Source: Emticicia sp943368675 (GTDB taxonomy: Bacteria > Bacteroidota > Bacteroidia > Cytophagales > Spirosomataceae). From it: a stretch of 20,028 bases of DNA. The notes beneath the pieces were generated by a model that saw nothing but the letters and a program-made list of their open reading frames with translations, had not been told where the DNA came from and did no database searches. Made by a program: the position numbers and the translations under genes. Within the stretch, counting starts at the first letter, position 1; every line of letters starts with the position of its first letter. Below, one piece after another: positions 14,265 to 20,028 of this stretch. Where the stretch lies: assembly GCA_943368675.1 (NCBI GenBank), contig CALRLN020000037.1, positions 1 to 20,028 of the forward strand. The letters run 5' to 3'.

Positions 14265-14957
14265 ATGGAAGAGGTAAATAAATTAGATAAAATAATCGAT
14301 GCGAGGATGAAGCTGAAAGCTCGCTTCGAAGAAAAAATGAAGAATACCCCTTCGGTAGCAGATGAGCGCCCGATGGGAAAGGGAGAAATAAACAGGCATG
14401 GTATGCCGAAATTGCCTGTGGGGCAAACCATCACTCAGAAATGGCCTGTGCTGGATCTGGGTTATCATCCCGGTATTACTCCTGACCGCTGGCGCCTGAC
14501 AGTAGACGGAGAAGTAGAAAACCCGGTAGTACTGACCTGGAAGGACTTTATGGATTTACCTCAGGTAGAAGATACCAGCGATTTTCATTGTGTAACTACA
14601 TGGTCGAAAATGGATATGGTCTGGAAGGGGGTACGATTGATGGATATTGCTGCGTTGGTTCAGCCTAAAGAAACGGCTACACATATATTGTGCTATGGGT
14701 ATGATACTTATACTACTAATGTATCGTTGGAAGAGGCCTTAAAACCAGATGTATTGCTGGCGCATACCGTTTATGACGAACCTCTGGCAAAAGAACATGG
14801 CGGCCCTGTGAGAATGATTACCCCACAATTATATGCCTGGAAGGGCTCGAAATGGATAAAAAGGATACAGTTTTTGCCTAAAAACAAATTAGGTTTCTGG
14901 GAAGAAAGAGGGTATTCTGATACGGCTTATCCGTGGAGGAATGATAGATATAGTTGA
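14265..14957 (+). CDS. Sulfite-oxidase-family molybdopterin oxidoreductase, soluble form
   Basis: The 230-residue protein consists of the oxidoreductase molybdopterin-binding domain of the sulfite oxidase/YedY (MsrP) family. Motifs: RWRLTVDGEVENP at 75-87, LTWKDFMDLP, DFHCVTTWS with C109 as the likely Mo ligand, VWKGVRLMDI, GGPVRMITPQLYAWKGSKWIKRIQF at the C-terminal side. There is no signal or twin-arginine peptide and no dimerisation or heme domain, so it is probably a small cytoplasmic member. Such short forms exist in many bacteria as uncharacterised 'sulfite oxidase-like oxidoreductases'. It is on the same strand as the GS-like operon but separated from the permease by 153 bp and a nested palindrome, so co-transcription is possible but not clear. 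The substrate is unknown. Confidence 0.87.
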   Translation: MEEVNKLDKIIDARMKLKARFEEKMKNTPSVADERPMGKGEINRHGMPKLPVGQTITQKWPVLDLGYHPGITPDRWRLTVDGEVENPVVLTWKDFMDLPQVEDTSDFHCVTTWSKMDMVWKGVRLMDIAALVQPKETATHILCYGYDTYTTNVSLEEALKPDVLLAHTVYDEPLAKEHGGPVRMITPQLYAWKGSKWIKRIQFLPKNKLGFWEERGYSDTAYPWRNDRYS

Positions 14958-14973
14958 AAATCTGAGATATAAA

Positions 14974-15005
14974 AAAGGAGTCGCATAAAACTATGCGACT
15001 CCTTT
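14974..15005. terminator. Rho-independent terminator between convergent genes
   Basis: A perfect 14-bp stem (14974-14987 with 14992-15005) has an AAAC loop. Leftward it is followed by a run of T (complement of 14971-14976), so it ends the Asp-rich protein transcript. Rightward the T-run is weaker, but the hairpin probably also ends the molybdoenzyme transcript, whose stop codon is 17 nt before it. Confidence 0.85.
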
Positions 15006-15033
15006 GCGTTTCTGACCTTTATTTACCAATCTA

Positions 15034-15963
15034 TTATTCTTTATCTGAAGGAAGCGTTACTCTTTTTACAGTGCCATCTTCTCTTTGTGTTACCATTACA
15101 AATACCACCCCTTTTTGTTTGCCGATGTTTATCTGGCCTACATAGTCACCGCTGAAGTCTTTAATTTCGTCTTTAGCAACTACATTTCCTTTTATATCCA
15201 TCACCTTGATTGTTACGTCTCCTTTTTCCTGACTGCTGAAACGGAGATTCAGTATTTCTGTTTTAGGATTGTTAGGATATACGCTTAGTCCACGAACAGT
15301 TTTGCTTGAAGAGCTACCATCAAAAGCGAAGACATCAGGCAGAGTTTTGAACTCAAACTGCAAATCTTTACCCAATTGATTCAGATTTTCATTTAGTCCT
15401 TTCATGTCTAAGTCGAAATCTTTCATGTCTAAGTCTAAATTAAAATCTTCATTGAAATTGTCATTTTTCCCATCACGGCGATATACTCTCACGCGAGGTT
15501 TGTCTCTAATAACAATATCGTCATCATCATTGTGGAATTCGAAATGCTGATTTCCATTTCCATTTCCATTTCCATTTCTACCACGGCTATAGGATCTTAT
15601 ACGCGGTTTTTCTGAATCATAATTATAGCTGAAATGGTCGTCGTCATTACGCAACTCTCTTTCTTTTTCATCACCTGTAAAGCTCTCTACTTCTACCTTT
15701 GTACCTCTTACTTTCTTATCTTTGTTTTTAGCCATTACAGAATCCTGATAATTCTGAACCAGGTTTTCTTTTTGCTTTTCGCTTAAACCTGTAACGTCAA
15801 AACTTTTTTCATGTACTTTGGTTTCGCCATCAATATCCTGTTCGATTCTGATGCGTGTTGTACTTTTTTTGTCTTTCTTTTCCTGCGCAAACGAAACGAA
15901 AGAAGTAATAGCGAATGCGGCCAACAGACCTGCTTTCAGTGAACGACTAAATGTTGCTTTCAT
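15034..15963 (-). CDS. Secreted Asp/Asn-rich protein with a type-IX-like C-terminal sorting domain
   Basis: I choose ATG 15963-15961 (309 residues) because it starts a signal peptide (MKATFSRSLKAGLL ... SFVSFAQ, cleavage near 26); the longer frame adds 25 residues without signal character and would start upstream of the predicted transcription start. The middle is charged and low in complexity: an RGRNGNGNGNGNQ stretch at 127-139, DDDDI, and two copies of DLDMK(D/G)(F/L) near 177-190. The end (about 223-309) has the features of a T9SS type A sorting domain: LSVYPNNPKTEILNLRF, DVTIKVMDIKGNVV, VVFVMVTQREDGTVKRVTL. It is therefore probably exported through the outer membrane, although the domain is divergent. 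Function unknown. Alone in its unit, with its own terminator. Confidence 0.75.
   Translation of the reverse strand: MKATFSRSLKAGLLAAFAITSFVSFAQEKKDKKSTTRIRIEQDIDGETKVHEKSFDVTGLSEKQKENLVQNYQDSVMAKNKDKKVRGTKVEVESFTGDEKERELRNDDDHFSYNYDSEKPRIRSYSRGRNGNGNGNGNQHFEFHNDDDDIVIRDKPRVRVYRRDGKNDNFNEDFNLDLDMKDFDLDMKGLNENLNQLGKDLQFEFKTLPDVFAFDGSSSSKTVRGLSVYPNNPKTEILNLRFSSQEKGDVTIKVMDIKGNVVAKDEIKDFSGDYVGQINIGKQKGVVFVMVTQREDGTVKRVTLPSDKE
15400..15435. repeat. Two 15-bp direct repeats, 21-bp period, inside the Asp-rich protein gene
   Basis: TTTCATGTCTAAGTC occurs at 15400-15414 and 15421-15435. Read leftward they encode the two DLDMK copies of a 7-residue repeat. It is a coding repeat. Confidence 0.7.
15551..15578. 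repeat. Hexanucleotide microsatellite inside the Asp-rich protein gene
   Basis: Four and two-thirds copies of TTTCCA encode, on the minus strand, alternating Gly-Asn. The unit is six bases, so slippage would change length by two residues without breaking the frame. Confidence 0.75.
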
Positions 15964-16026
15964 AATTTTATTATATTTTGTAATAACTTTAAAACAAATG
16001 ACATTTACTGCCGGAGTAATGTTGCA

Positions 16027-16052
16027 CAAACTTAGCAAAGACTATGCTTTGC
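16027..16052 (-). promoter_or_regulatory. Candidate promoter and dyad of the Asp-rich protein gene
   Basis: On the minus strand TAAGTTTG (complement of 16027-16034) matches TAnnTTTG exactly, about 64 nt before ATG 15963. No TTG -33 is present. Directly upstream is the dyad GCAAAG (16035-16040) / CTTTGC (16047-16052), which covers the spacer and could bind a regulator. Confidence 0.45.
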
Positions 16053-16086
16053 CGGCTGTTAAAGTTTCTTAAAAATTGTTAATAAA

Positions 16087-16803
16087 CTATTGTAACTGCC
16101 TTAAATACAGTTGGATAGTGTTTTCTAAGCCATAGTAAAGCGCATCACAGATAAGAGCATGACCAATAGAAACTTCCAGGAGATTCGGGATATTCTGTTT
16201 GAAGTAGGCAAGGTTTTCAAGGCTTAAATCATGGCCTGCGTTTACACCTAAACCCACTTGTTCGGCCACCTTTGCTGCTTTAGCATAGTCTCTGATGGCC
16301 TCTTCTTTATTTTCGGGATATACATGCGCATAGCGCTCGGTATATAGTTCAATACGGTCGGTTCCTGTTTCGGCTGCACCCTCTACCATGCGTTCGATTG
16401 GGTCAACAAAAATAGAAACCCGGATTCCTGCACTTTTGAAAATTGCAACCAGTTCTTTCAGGCGCTCACGATGGGTAATGGTATCCCAACCTGCATTAGA
16501 AGTAATGGCGTTCAAAGCATCAGGTACTAAGGTAACCTGTGTAGGCTTATTGGCCAATACCAGTTCAATAAATTTATCCTCAGTCGGATTCCCCTCAATA
16601 TTAAATTCGGTCGTAACTATTTTCTTTAAGTCGTATACGTCCTGATAGCGGATGTGCCTTTCATCGGGGCGGGGGTGGACCGTAATGCCTTGTGCGCCGA
16701 AAGTTTCACAATCAATGGCTGTTTTTACTACATTCGGCATATTTCCCCCACGAGAATTTCTTAAAGTTGCTATTTTATTGATATTTACTGATAATTTTGT
16801 CAT
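16087..16803 (-). CDS. pdxJ: Pyridoxine 5'-phosphate synthase PdxJ
   Basis: PdxJ joins 3-amino-2-oxopropyl phosphate and deoxyxylulose 5-phosphate to pyridoxine 5'-phosphate, the ring-closing step of DXP-dependent vitamin B6 synthesis, in the cytoplasm. I choose ATG 16803-16801 (238 residues, the usual length) because MTKLSVNINKIATLRNSRGG is the standard Bacteroidota N-terminus; the in-frame ATG at 16833 adds ten residues without family support. Visible motifs: ITVHPRPDERHI at 40-51 (H43, R45, H50), FNIEGNP at 67-73 with E70, GLGVNAGHDL at 184-193 (H191) and SIGHAL at 212-217. It has the INK form in place of the proteobacterial IDH. All active-site segments are present. Divergent from the YqeY gene. 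No other B6 gene is nearby. Confidence 0.96.
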   Translation of the reverse strand: MTKLSVNINKIATLRNSRGGNMPNVVKTAIDCETFGAQGITVHPRPDERHIRYQDVYDLKKIVTTEFNIEGNPTEDKFIELVLANKPTQVTLVPDALNAITSNAGWDTITHRERLKELVAIFKSAGIRVSIFVDPIERMVEGAAETGTDRIELYTERYAHVYPENKEEAIRDYAKAAKVAEQVGLGVNAGHDLSLENLAYFKQNIPNLLEVSIGHALICDALYYGLENTIQLYLRQLQ

Positions 16804-17057
16804 AATCTTTTTGAAGAAAGGAGAATGGAACAAGGAGAAGGGAAAAGAGAAAAACTACTGCACGGTGGCAATTTTCTTCATTCTGCGTTTTCCATTCTTT
16901 AAGATAAAACTAATTCCTGATAGTATTGGGTTCCCGGTTTGTGGGATAAAAATAACATTTTTCTGATTTCTGTGAACGATGCGAAACGAATATACGAATT
17001 GTGTTGTTCAGAAGAAATTGGATAGAAATATCTAATGTACAATAAACTACCAGCAAA

Positions 17058-17507
17058 ATGGCACTAAAAACAGAAATTGACGCACAAATTAAAGCAGCAA
17101 TGCTCGCTCGTGACACGGTAAGGCTAACGGCTTTACGCGACATTAAAAAAGTAATTTTATTAGAAGAAACCAAAGAGGGTAAAACAGGTGACCTGACGTC
17201 GGATGAGGAGTTGAAATTATTAACCAAAGCGGCTAAACAAAGAAGAGAATCAGCCGATATATATCGTACGCAAAATCGCCCTGATTTACTGGATAAAGAA
17301 TTAGCCGAACTGGCGGTTATTGAAGAGTTTTTACCCAAACAATTATCAGATGATGAACTGAAAGCAAAACTACAGGAGATTATTGCCCGTGTAGGTGCAA
17401 CAGGCCCGGGAGATATGGGTAAGGTAATGGGCGTAGCTTCTAAAGAACTGGCTGGTCTGGCTGATGGTAAGGCTATCTCTACAAATGTAAAATCGCTTTT
17501 AGCATAA
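17058..17507 (+). CDS. yqeY: GatB/YqeY-domain protein
   Basis: The 149-residue protein matches the YqeY family over its full length: ALKTEIDAQIKAAMLARDTVRLTALRDIKKVI at the start, EELKLLTKAAKQRRESADIYR in the middle, then ELAVIEEFLPKQLSDDELK and the C-terminal GPGDMGKVMGVASKELAGLADGKAIS. The C-terminal part is the tail domain shared with the GatB subunit of Glu/Asp-tRNA amidotransferase, which contacts tRNA; YqeY proteins are small helical proteins that may act with tRNA, but no precise role is established. It starts 224 bp after the nearest upstream frame and is divergent from pdxJ. A hairpin separates it from the alcohol dehydrogenase gene 72 bp downstream. Confidence 0.93.
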   Translation: MALKTEIDAQIKAAMLARDTVRLTALRDIKKVILLEETKEGKTGDLTSDEELKLLTKAAKQRRESADIYRTQNRPDLLDKELAELAVIEEFLPKQLSDDELKAKLQEIIARVGATGPGDMGKVMGVASKELAGLADGKAISTNVKSLLA

Positions 17508-17529
17508 TATATTTTTCTGTATTTCAGGT

Positions 17530-17566
17530 AATGCCATGTTTTTGATAAGCATGGCATTGCTGTTTT
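17530..17566 (+). terminator. Probable terminator after the YqeY gene
   Basis: AATGCCATG (17530-17538) and CATGGCATT (17550-17558) form a perfect 9-bp stem with an 11-nt loop, extendable by weaker pairs, followed by GCTGTTTT. The T-run is short and the next gene starts 14 nt later, so read-through or a leader role for the dehydrogenase gene is possible. Confidence 0.55.
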
Positions 17567-17579
17567 AAACCATAAAACT

Positions 17580-18737
17580 ATGTTTAATAATTTTGTATAT
17601 CAGAACCCTGTAAAGATTCTTTTCGGGAAGGGACAGATTTCGCAATTAGGCAAACAGATACCTAAGGATGCTAAAATTCTGCTTACTTATGGTGGTGGAA
17701 GTATTTTTAAGAATGGCGTATATGAGCAGGTGAAAAATGCCTTATCGGATAGAAATATTATTGAGTTTGGTGGTATTGAAGCCAACCCGACCTACGAAAC
17801 TTTGATGCAGGCAGTAGAATTGGGTAGAAAAGAAAGTATTGATTATCTGTTGGCTGTGGGTGGTGGCTCTGTGCTTGACGGAACCAAATTTATTGCAGCA
17901 GCGATACCCTATGAAGGTGGGGATGAATGGCAACTGGTAACGGGCGCGGCTAAAATAAAAAAGGCTTTGCCTATCGGTTCAGTACTGACCCTACCGGCTA
18001 CAGGTTCGGAAATGAATTTCTTTGCGGTAATCAGCCGGAAGGAAACACACGAGAAGAAAGGAATGGGGCACCCGCTTTTATACCCGGTCTTTTCGATTCT
18101 TGACCCCGAAACCACTTATTCGCTACCTCAGAAACAGATTGCTAATGGCATTGCTGATGCATTTACACATGTAATGGAACAATACATGACCTATCCGGTT
18201 AATGCAGAGATTCAGGACCGCATGGCGGAATCCACCTTGCAAACACTCATTGCTGTGGCTCCGGTAACATTGGAAAATCCGACTGGTTATGAGGCCCGTG
18301 CTAATTTTATGTGGGCGGCTACGGTTGCATTGAATGGTTTTATAAGCGTGGGCGTGCCACAGGATTGGGCGACACATGAGATTGGTCATGAACTGACGGC
18401 TTTTCATGGCATAGATCATGCCCGCACGCTGGCAGTAGTATTGCCACATCTAATGAGGCTTAAAAAAGAAGAAAAACGAGGCAAGTTGATTCAATATGCC
18501 CAAAGGGTGTGGAATCTGAGTGGTACTGATGATGAACTGGTTGAGGGCGCTATTCAGAAAACGATTGATTTCTATGAGTCGCTGGGTATTCCGACCAAAG
18601 CCAGTGCTTATGGTATTGGTCAGGAAACTGTTGACAAGATTGTAAAGCGTTTTGAAGAGGGTAAAGTGGTATTGGGAGAAAGAGGAGATATTACACCTGC
18701 GGTTGTTGGGGAGATTTTGGAGATGAGTATTGGGTGA
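17580..18737 (+). CDS. Iron-containing (YqhD-like) NADPH-dependent alcohol dehydrogenase/aldehyde reductase
   Basis: The 385-residue protein is a group III metal-dependent alcohol dehydrogenase closest to YqhD/BdhA, which reduces aldehydes with NADPH and helps detoxify short-chain and lipid-derived aldehydes. The Rossmann-type N-terminal half shows YGGGS at 37-41, the cofactor motif LLAVGGGSVLDGTKF at 90-104, and TLPATGSEMN at 137-146. Metal ligands fit YqhD numbering shifted by one: D193 and H197 (NGIADAFTHVMEQ), H266 (ATHEIGHEL) and H280 (FHGIDHARTL). Length is normal for the family and no lesion is seen. It follows the YqeY gene by 72 bp. A general aldehyde-reducing role is likely; the natural substrate is unknown. 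Confidence 0.93.
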   Translation: MFNNFVYQNPVKILFGKGQISQLGKQIPKDAKILLTYGGGSIFKNGVYEQVKNALSDRNIIEFGGIEANPTYETLMQAVELGRKESIDYLLAVGGGSVLDGTKFIAAAIPYEGGDEWQLVTGAAKIKKALPIGSVLTLPATGSEMNFFAVISRKETHEKKGMGHPLLYPVFSILDPETTYSLPQKQIANGIADAFTHVMEQYMTYPVNAEIQDRMAESTLQTLIAVAPVTLENPTGYEARANFMWAATVALNGFISVGVPQDWATHEIGHELTAFHGIDHARTLAVVLPHLMRLKKEEKRGKLIQYAQRVWNLSGTDDELVEGAIQKTIDFYESLGIPTKASAYGIGQETVDKIVKRFEEGKVVLGERGDITPAVVGEILEMSIG

Positions 18738-18784
18738 CGGATATGATAGCATCGAAGCATTTTAAATTTTAAAATATTCTAAAT

Positions 18785-19219
18785 GTGAACAAATACTATT
18801 GTCGAAAATGTGCGAGAGAATTAGGCTATATTACTTAGGTTGATGAGGAAACCGATTTTTTAGGTAGCGTTGGAAGTTATAAGTTTAAAAAATTTCTTAA
18901 GCATACATCTATTCCTGATACATCCACAAATATTGTCTCTATATTCGATAGTCCTGATTATTACACTTATAAGGATTATATTATAAATACTGGTTATTCT
19001 GGAAGTGTTGAGATTGATAATCAAGATAGATTAAATCTAATTTGGTTTGCTAATAAAAAAACTGGGGAATCTTTTGAGAAAGGGGAGTACATGCATGATA
19101 CTGATGGTGTAAAATTAGTATTGCATTTTGGCTCAGCGAGAATTCATCCAATTCCCACAGGTTCTTCAGGATTTTTAAGAGAGAATTGTTTTAAATGTGA
19201 CAATTTACTTTTTAAATAG
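18785..19219 (+). pseudogene. Small two-CxxC protein gene interrupted by an in-frame amber codon
   Basis: One frame runs from GTG 18785 to TAG 19217-19219 (145 codons) with a single internal stop, TAG at 18836-18838. The first part reads VNKYYCRKCARELGYIT; after the stop VDEETDFLGSVGSYKFKKF follows and the end is RENCFKCDNLLFK. The CxxC near each end suggests a zinc ribbon or knuckle joining the two ends of the protein, so both halves belong to one ancestral product. No ATG, GTG or TTG occurs between the stop and ATG at about 19091, so the downstream part could not easily be made alone. A single C-to-T change from CAG (Gln) would explain the lesion. Base composition is more AT-rich than in the neighbours, suggesting acquired DNA. 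I do not recognise the family. Recent nonsense mutation is likelier than programmed read-through or sequencing error, but these are not excluded. Confidence 0.65.
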
Positions 19220-19233
19220 AATTTGTAGCAAAC

Positions 19234-19263
19234 AAAAACAGCCCCTCAACCGAGGAGCTGTTT
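19234..19263 (-). terminator. Rho-independent terminator of the cupredoxin-domain gene
   Basis: Arms 19236-19242 (AAACAGC) and 19257-19263 (GCTGTTT), with an inner CCTC/GAGG pair and one mismatch, form a hairpin. Leftward it is followed by T (complement of 19234-19238). It lies about 46 nt after the stop codon of the leftward gene and just after the amber-interrupted gene, so it may serve both. Confidence 0.7.
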
Positions 19264-19309
19264 GCCAAATTAATTACAATCTATTGTAACGTATTCTTTT
19301 GTCAAATTC

Positions 19310-20028
19310 TTATTTCACTACTTTCATGGTACCGAACATCAACCGCCAGTGACCGGGGAATGTACATACATAAGGGTAATTACCCGGATCTGTCGGTGCA
19401 GTGAATTTTAAACGGTAGGTTTCGTTGGGGTTTACCAATGGGGTAGCCGCTAAAACCTGTGGTATAGCAGGTACATAACCTTTCTCGGCGGCATCTTTTT
19501 GTGTAATCATTTTGTCTGAGGCATTGCCGATGATTTCCATGCTCTTCTGCTTGCCAATTACGATATTGTGTTGCATGGCATCAGGGTTTTCGAATACCAG
19601 TACTACCGGCTTACCTGCTTTAACGGTAAACTCCTTCTTATCAAATTTCATCTCTTCTTTAACAGACCTGATATTGATAACGATGGCATCTTTATCGTCG
19701 TCAGCATTGCTGCTTTTCAGACCCCAGGCTACCAGCAATTTATTTAGTCTCTCCGCATTGGTTTCAGTAAGTTTAGTACTCAGAGAAGCTAAAAATTGCT
19801 GATTATCCGCTGTTACTGTACCTTTTCTGCGAGGGTTCCAGCCGTTTGAGATACCTTTCAGCAGCGCTACGTTTTCGGTAGCAGGTAGTTTATCCCAGAC
19901 CTTTAGCATAGTAACCAGCGTATCGGCAGGCATAACCGAAGAATAACTCCTGGCGGCTCTTTCGAGTGCAAAGGTTGATAGTTTCTGTGCCTGTTGGAAG
20001 GTTACCTTCCTGCTATAATAGTTGTTCT
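19310..20028 (-). CDS. C-terminal part of a protein ending in an azurin/auracyanin-like cupredoxin domain (5' end outside window)
   Basis: The frame stays open from the stop at 19310 to the right edge, so the visible 239 residues are the C-terminal part of a longer protein; the internal ATG at 19933 is not a likely start. The first part (NNYYSRKVTFQQAQKLSTFA ... LLVAWGLKSSNAD) is helical, like HEAT-type repeats of large Bacteroidota dehydrogenase-like proteins. The last 120 residues are a type I copper domain: IVINIRSVKEEMKFDKKEFTV, PVVLVFENPDAMQHNIVIG with the first His ligand, and YPYVCTFPGHWRLMFGTMKVVK with the Cys, second His and Met ligands. It should carry electrons in the periplasm or outer envelope. 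Such domains often sit at the end of multidomain PQQ/heme dehydrogenases. No heme motif is visible in the part shown. Confidence 0.85.
   Translation of the reverse strand, partial: NNYYSRKVTFQQAQKLSTFALERAARSYSSVMPADTLVTMLKVWDKLPATENVALLKGISNGWNPRRKGTVTADNQQFLASLSTKLTETNAERLNKLLVAWGLKSSNADDDKDAIVINIRSVKEEMKFDKKEFTVKAGKPVVLVFENPDAMQHNIVIGKQKSMEIIGNASDKMITQKDAAEKGYVPAIPQVLAATPLVNPNETYRLKFTAPTDPGNYPYVCTFPGHWRLMFGTMKVVK

Noticed and set aside
15551..15578. Short tandem repeats considered as a CRISPR-like or other repeat array
   Set aside because: The unit is six bases without spacers and lies inside a coding frame as Gly-Asn codons.
16822..16898. Inverted repeat AGAATGGAA / TTCCATTCT flanking a purine-rich stretch upstream of pdxJ
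   Set aside because: The arms are 59 nt apart and of low complexity (A/G-rich), so a chance match is likely and no promoter element aligns with it.

Overview
The window looks like chromosomal DNA from a Bacteroidota bacterium, most likely of the order Cytophagales; the genus cannot be fixed from sequence alone. The grounds are: a single-chain E1 alpha/beta 2-oxoacid dehydrogenase, a TonB-dependent receptor with an N-terminal carboxypeptidase-like domain paired with a DUF4249 lipoprotein, LytS/LytTR signalling, a DUF1573 periplasmic protein, a protein with a type-IX-like C-terminal sorting domain, weak Shine-Dalgarno sites, and several matches to the Bacteroidota -7 promoter element TAnnTTTG. 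The DNA is moderately AT-rich and gene-dense. I saw no rRNA, tRNA, CRISPR array or complete insertion sequence.

Layout. 1-1166: start of a leftward gene of unknown function, a PAS-like/LuxR regulator whose true N-terminus appears to lie upstream of its first usable start codon, then a run of hairpins and terminators. 1167-3584: fused E1 dehydrogenase (leftward). 3889-4317: secreted DUF1573 protein. 4485-9606: a leftward block holding a LytTR response regulator, its LytS-type kinase (4-bp overlap), a DUF4249 lipoprotein and a TonB-dependent receptor. Upstream of the receptor are two 16-bp direct repeats with a 21-bp period, as expected for a LytTR regulator. 9607-10128: a long non-coding region with four inverted repeats and a promoter. 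10129-14111: a rightward cluster of an ATP-grasp ligase, a glutamine-synthetase-like ligase and a GntP permease, followed by a GC-rich nested palindrome and a soluble sulfite-oxidase-type molybdoenzyme (14265-14957). 15034-16803: a secreted Asp-rich protein and pdxJ, both leftward. 17058-18737: a YqeY-family protein and a YqhD-like alcohol dehydrogenase. 18785-19219: a small two-CxxC gene interrupted by an amber codon. 19310-20028: the C-terminal part of a cupredoxin-containing protein running off the right edge.

How the genes may work together. Two groups look functional. (i) The LytS/LytTR pair probably senses an envelope signal and controls the neighbouring receptor/lipoprotein pair through the 21-bp-period repeats. 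(ii) The ATP-grasp, GlnA-like and GntP genes share one strand, with gaps of 77 and 12 bp, and probably form an operon that imports a small carboxylate and ligates it, or an amine, by ATP-dependent amide chemistry; the product is unknown. The operon's promoter has a good -7 element, no -33 element, and an almost perfect 24-bp palindrome in that place. The remaining genes are housekeeping (PLP synthesis, oxoacid oxidation, aldehyde reduction) or envelope functions.
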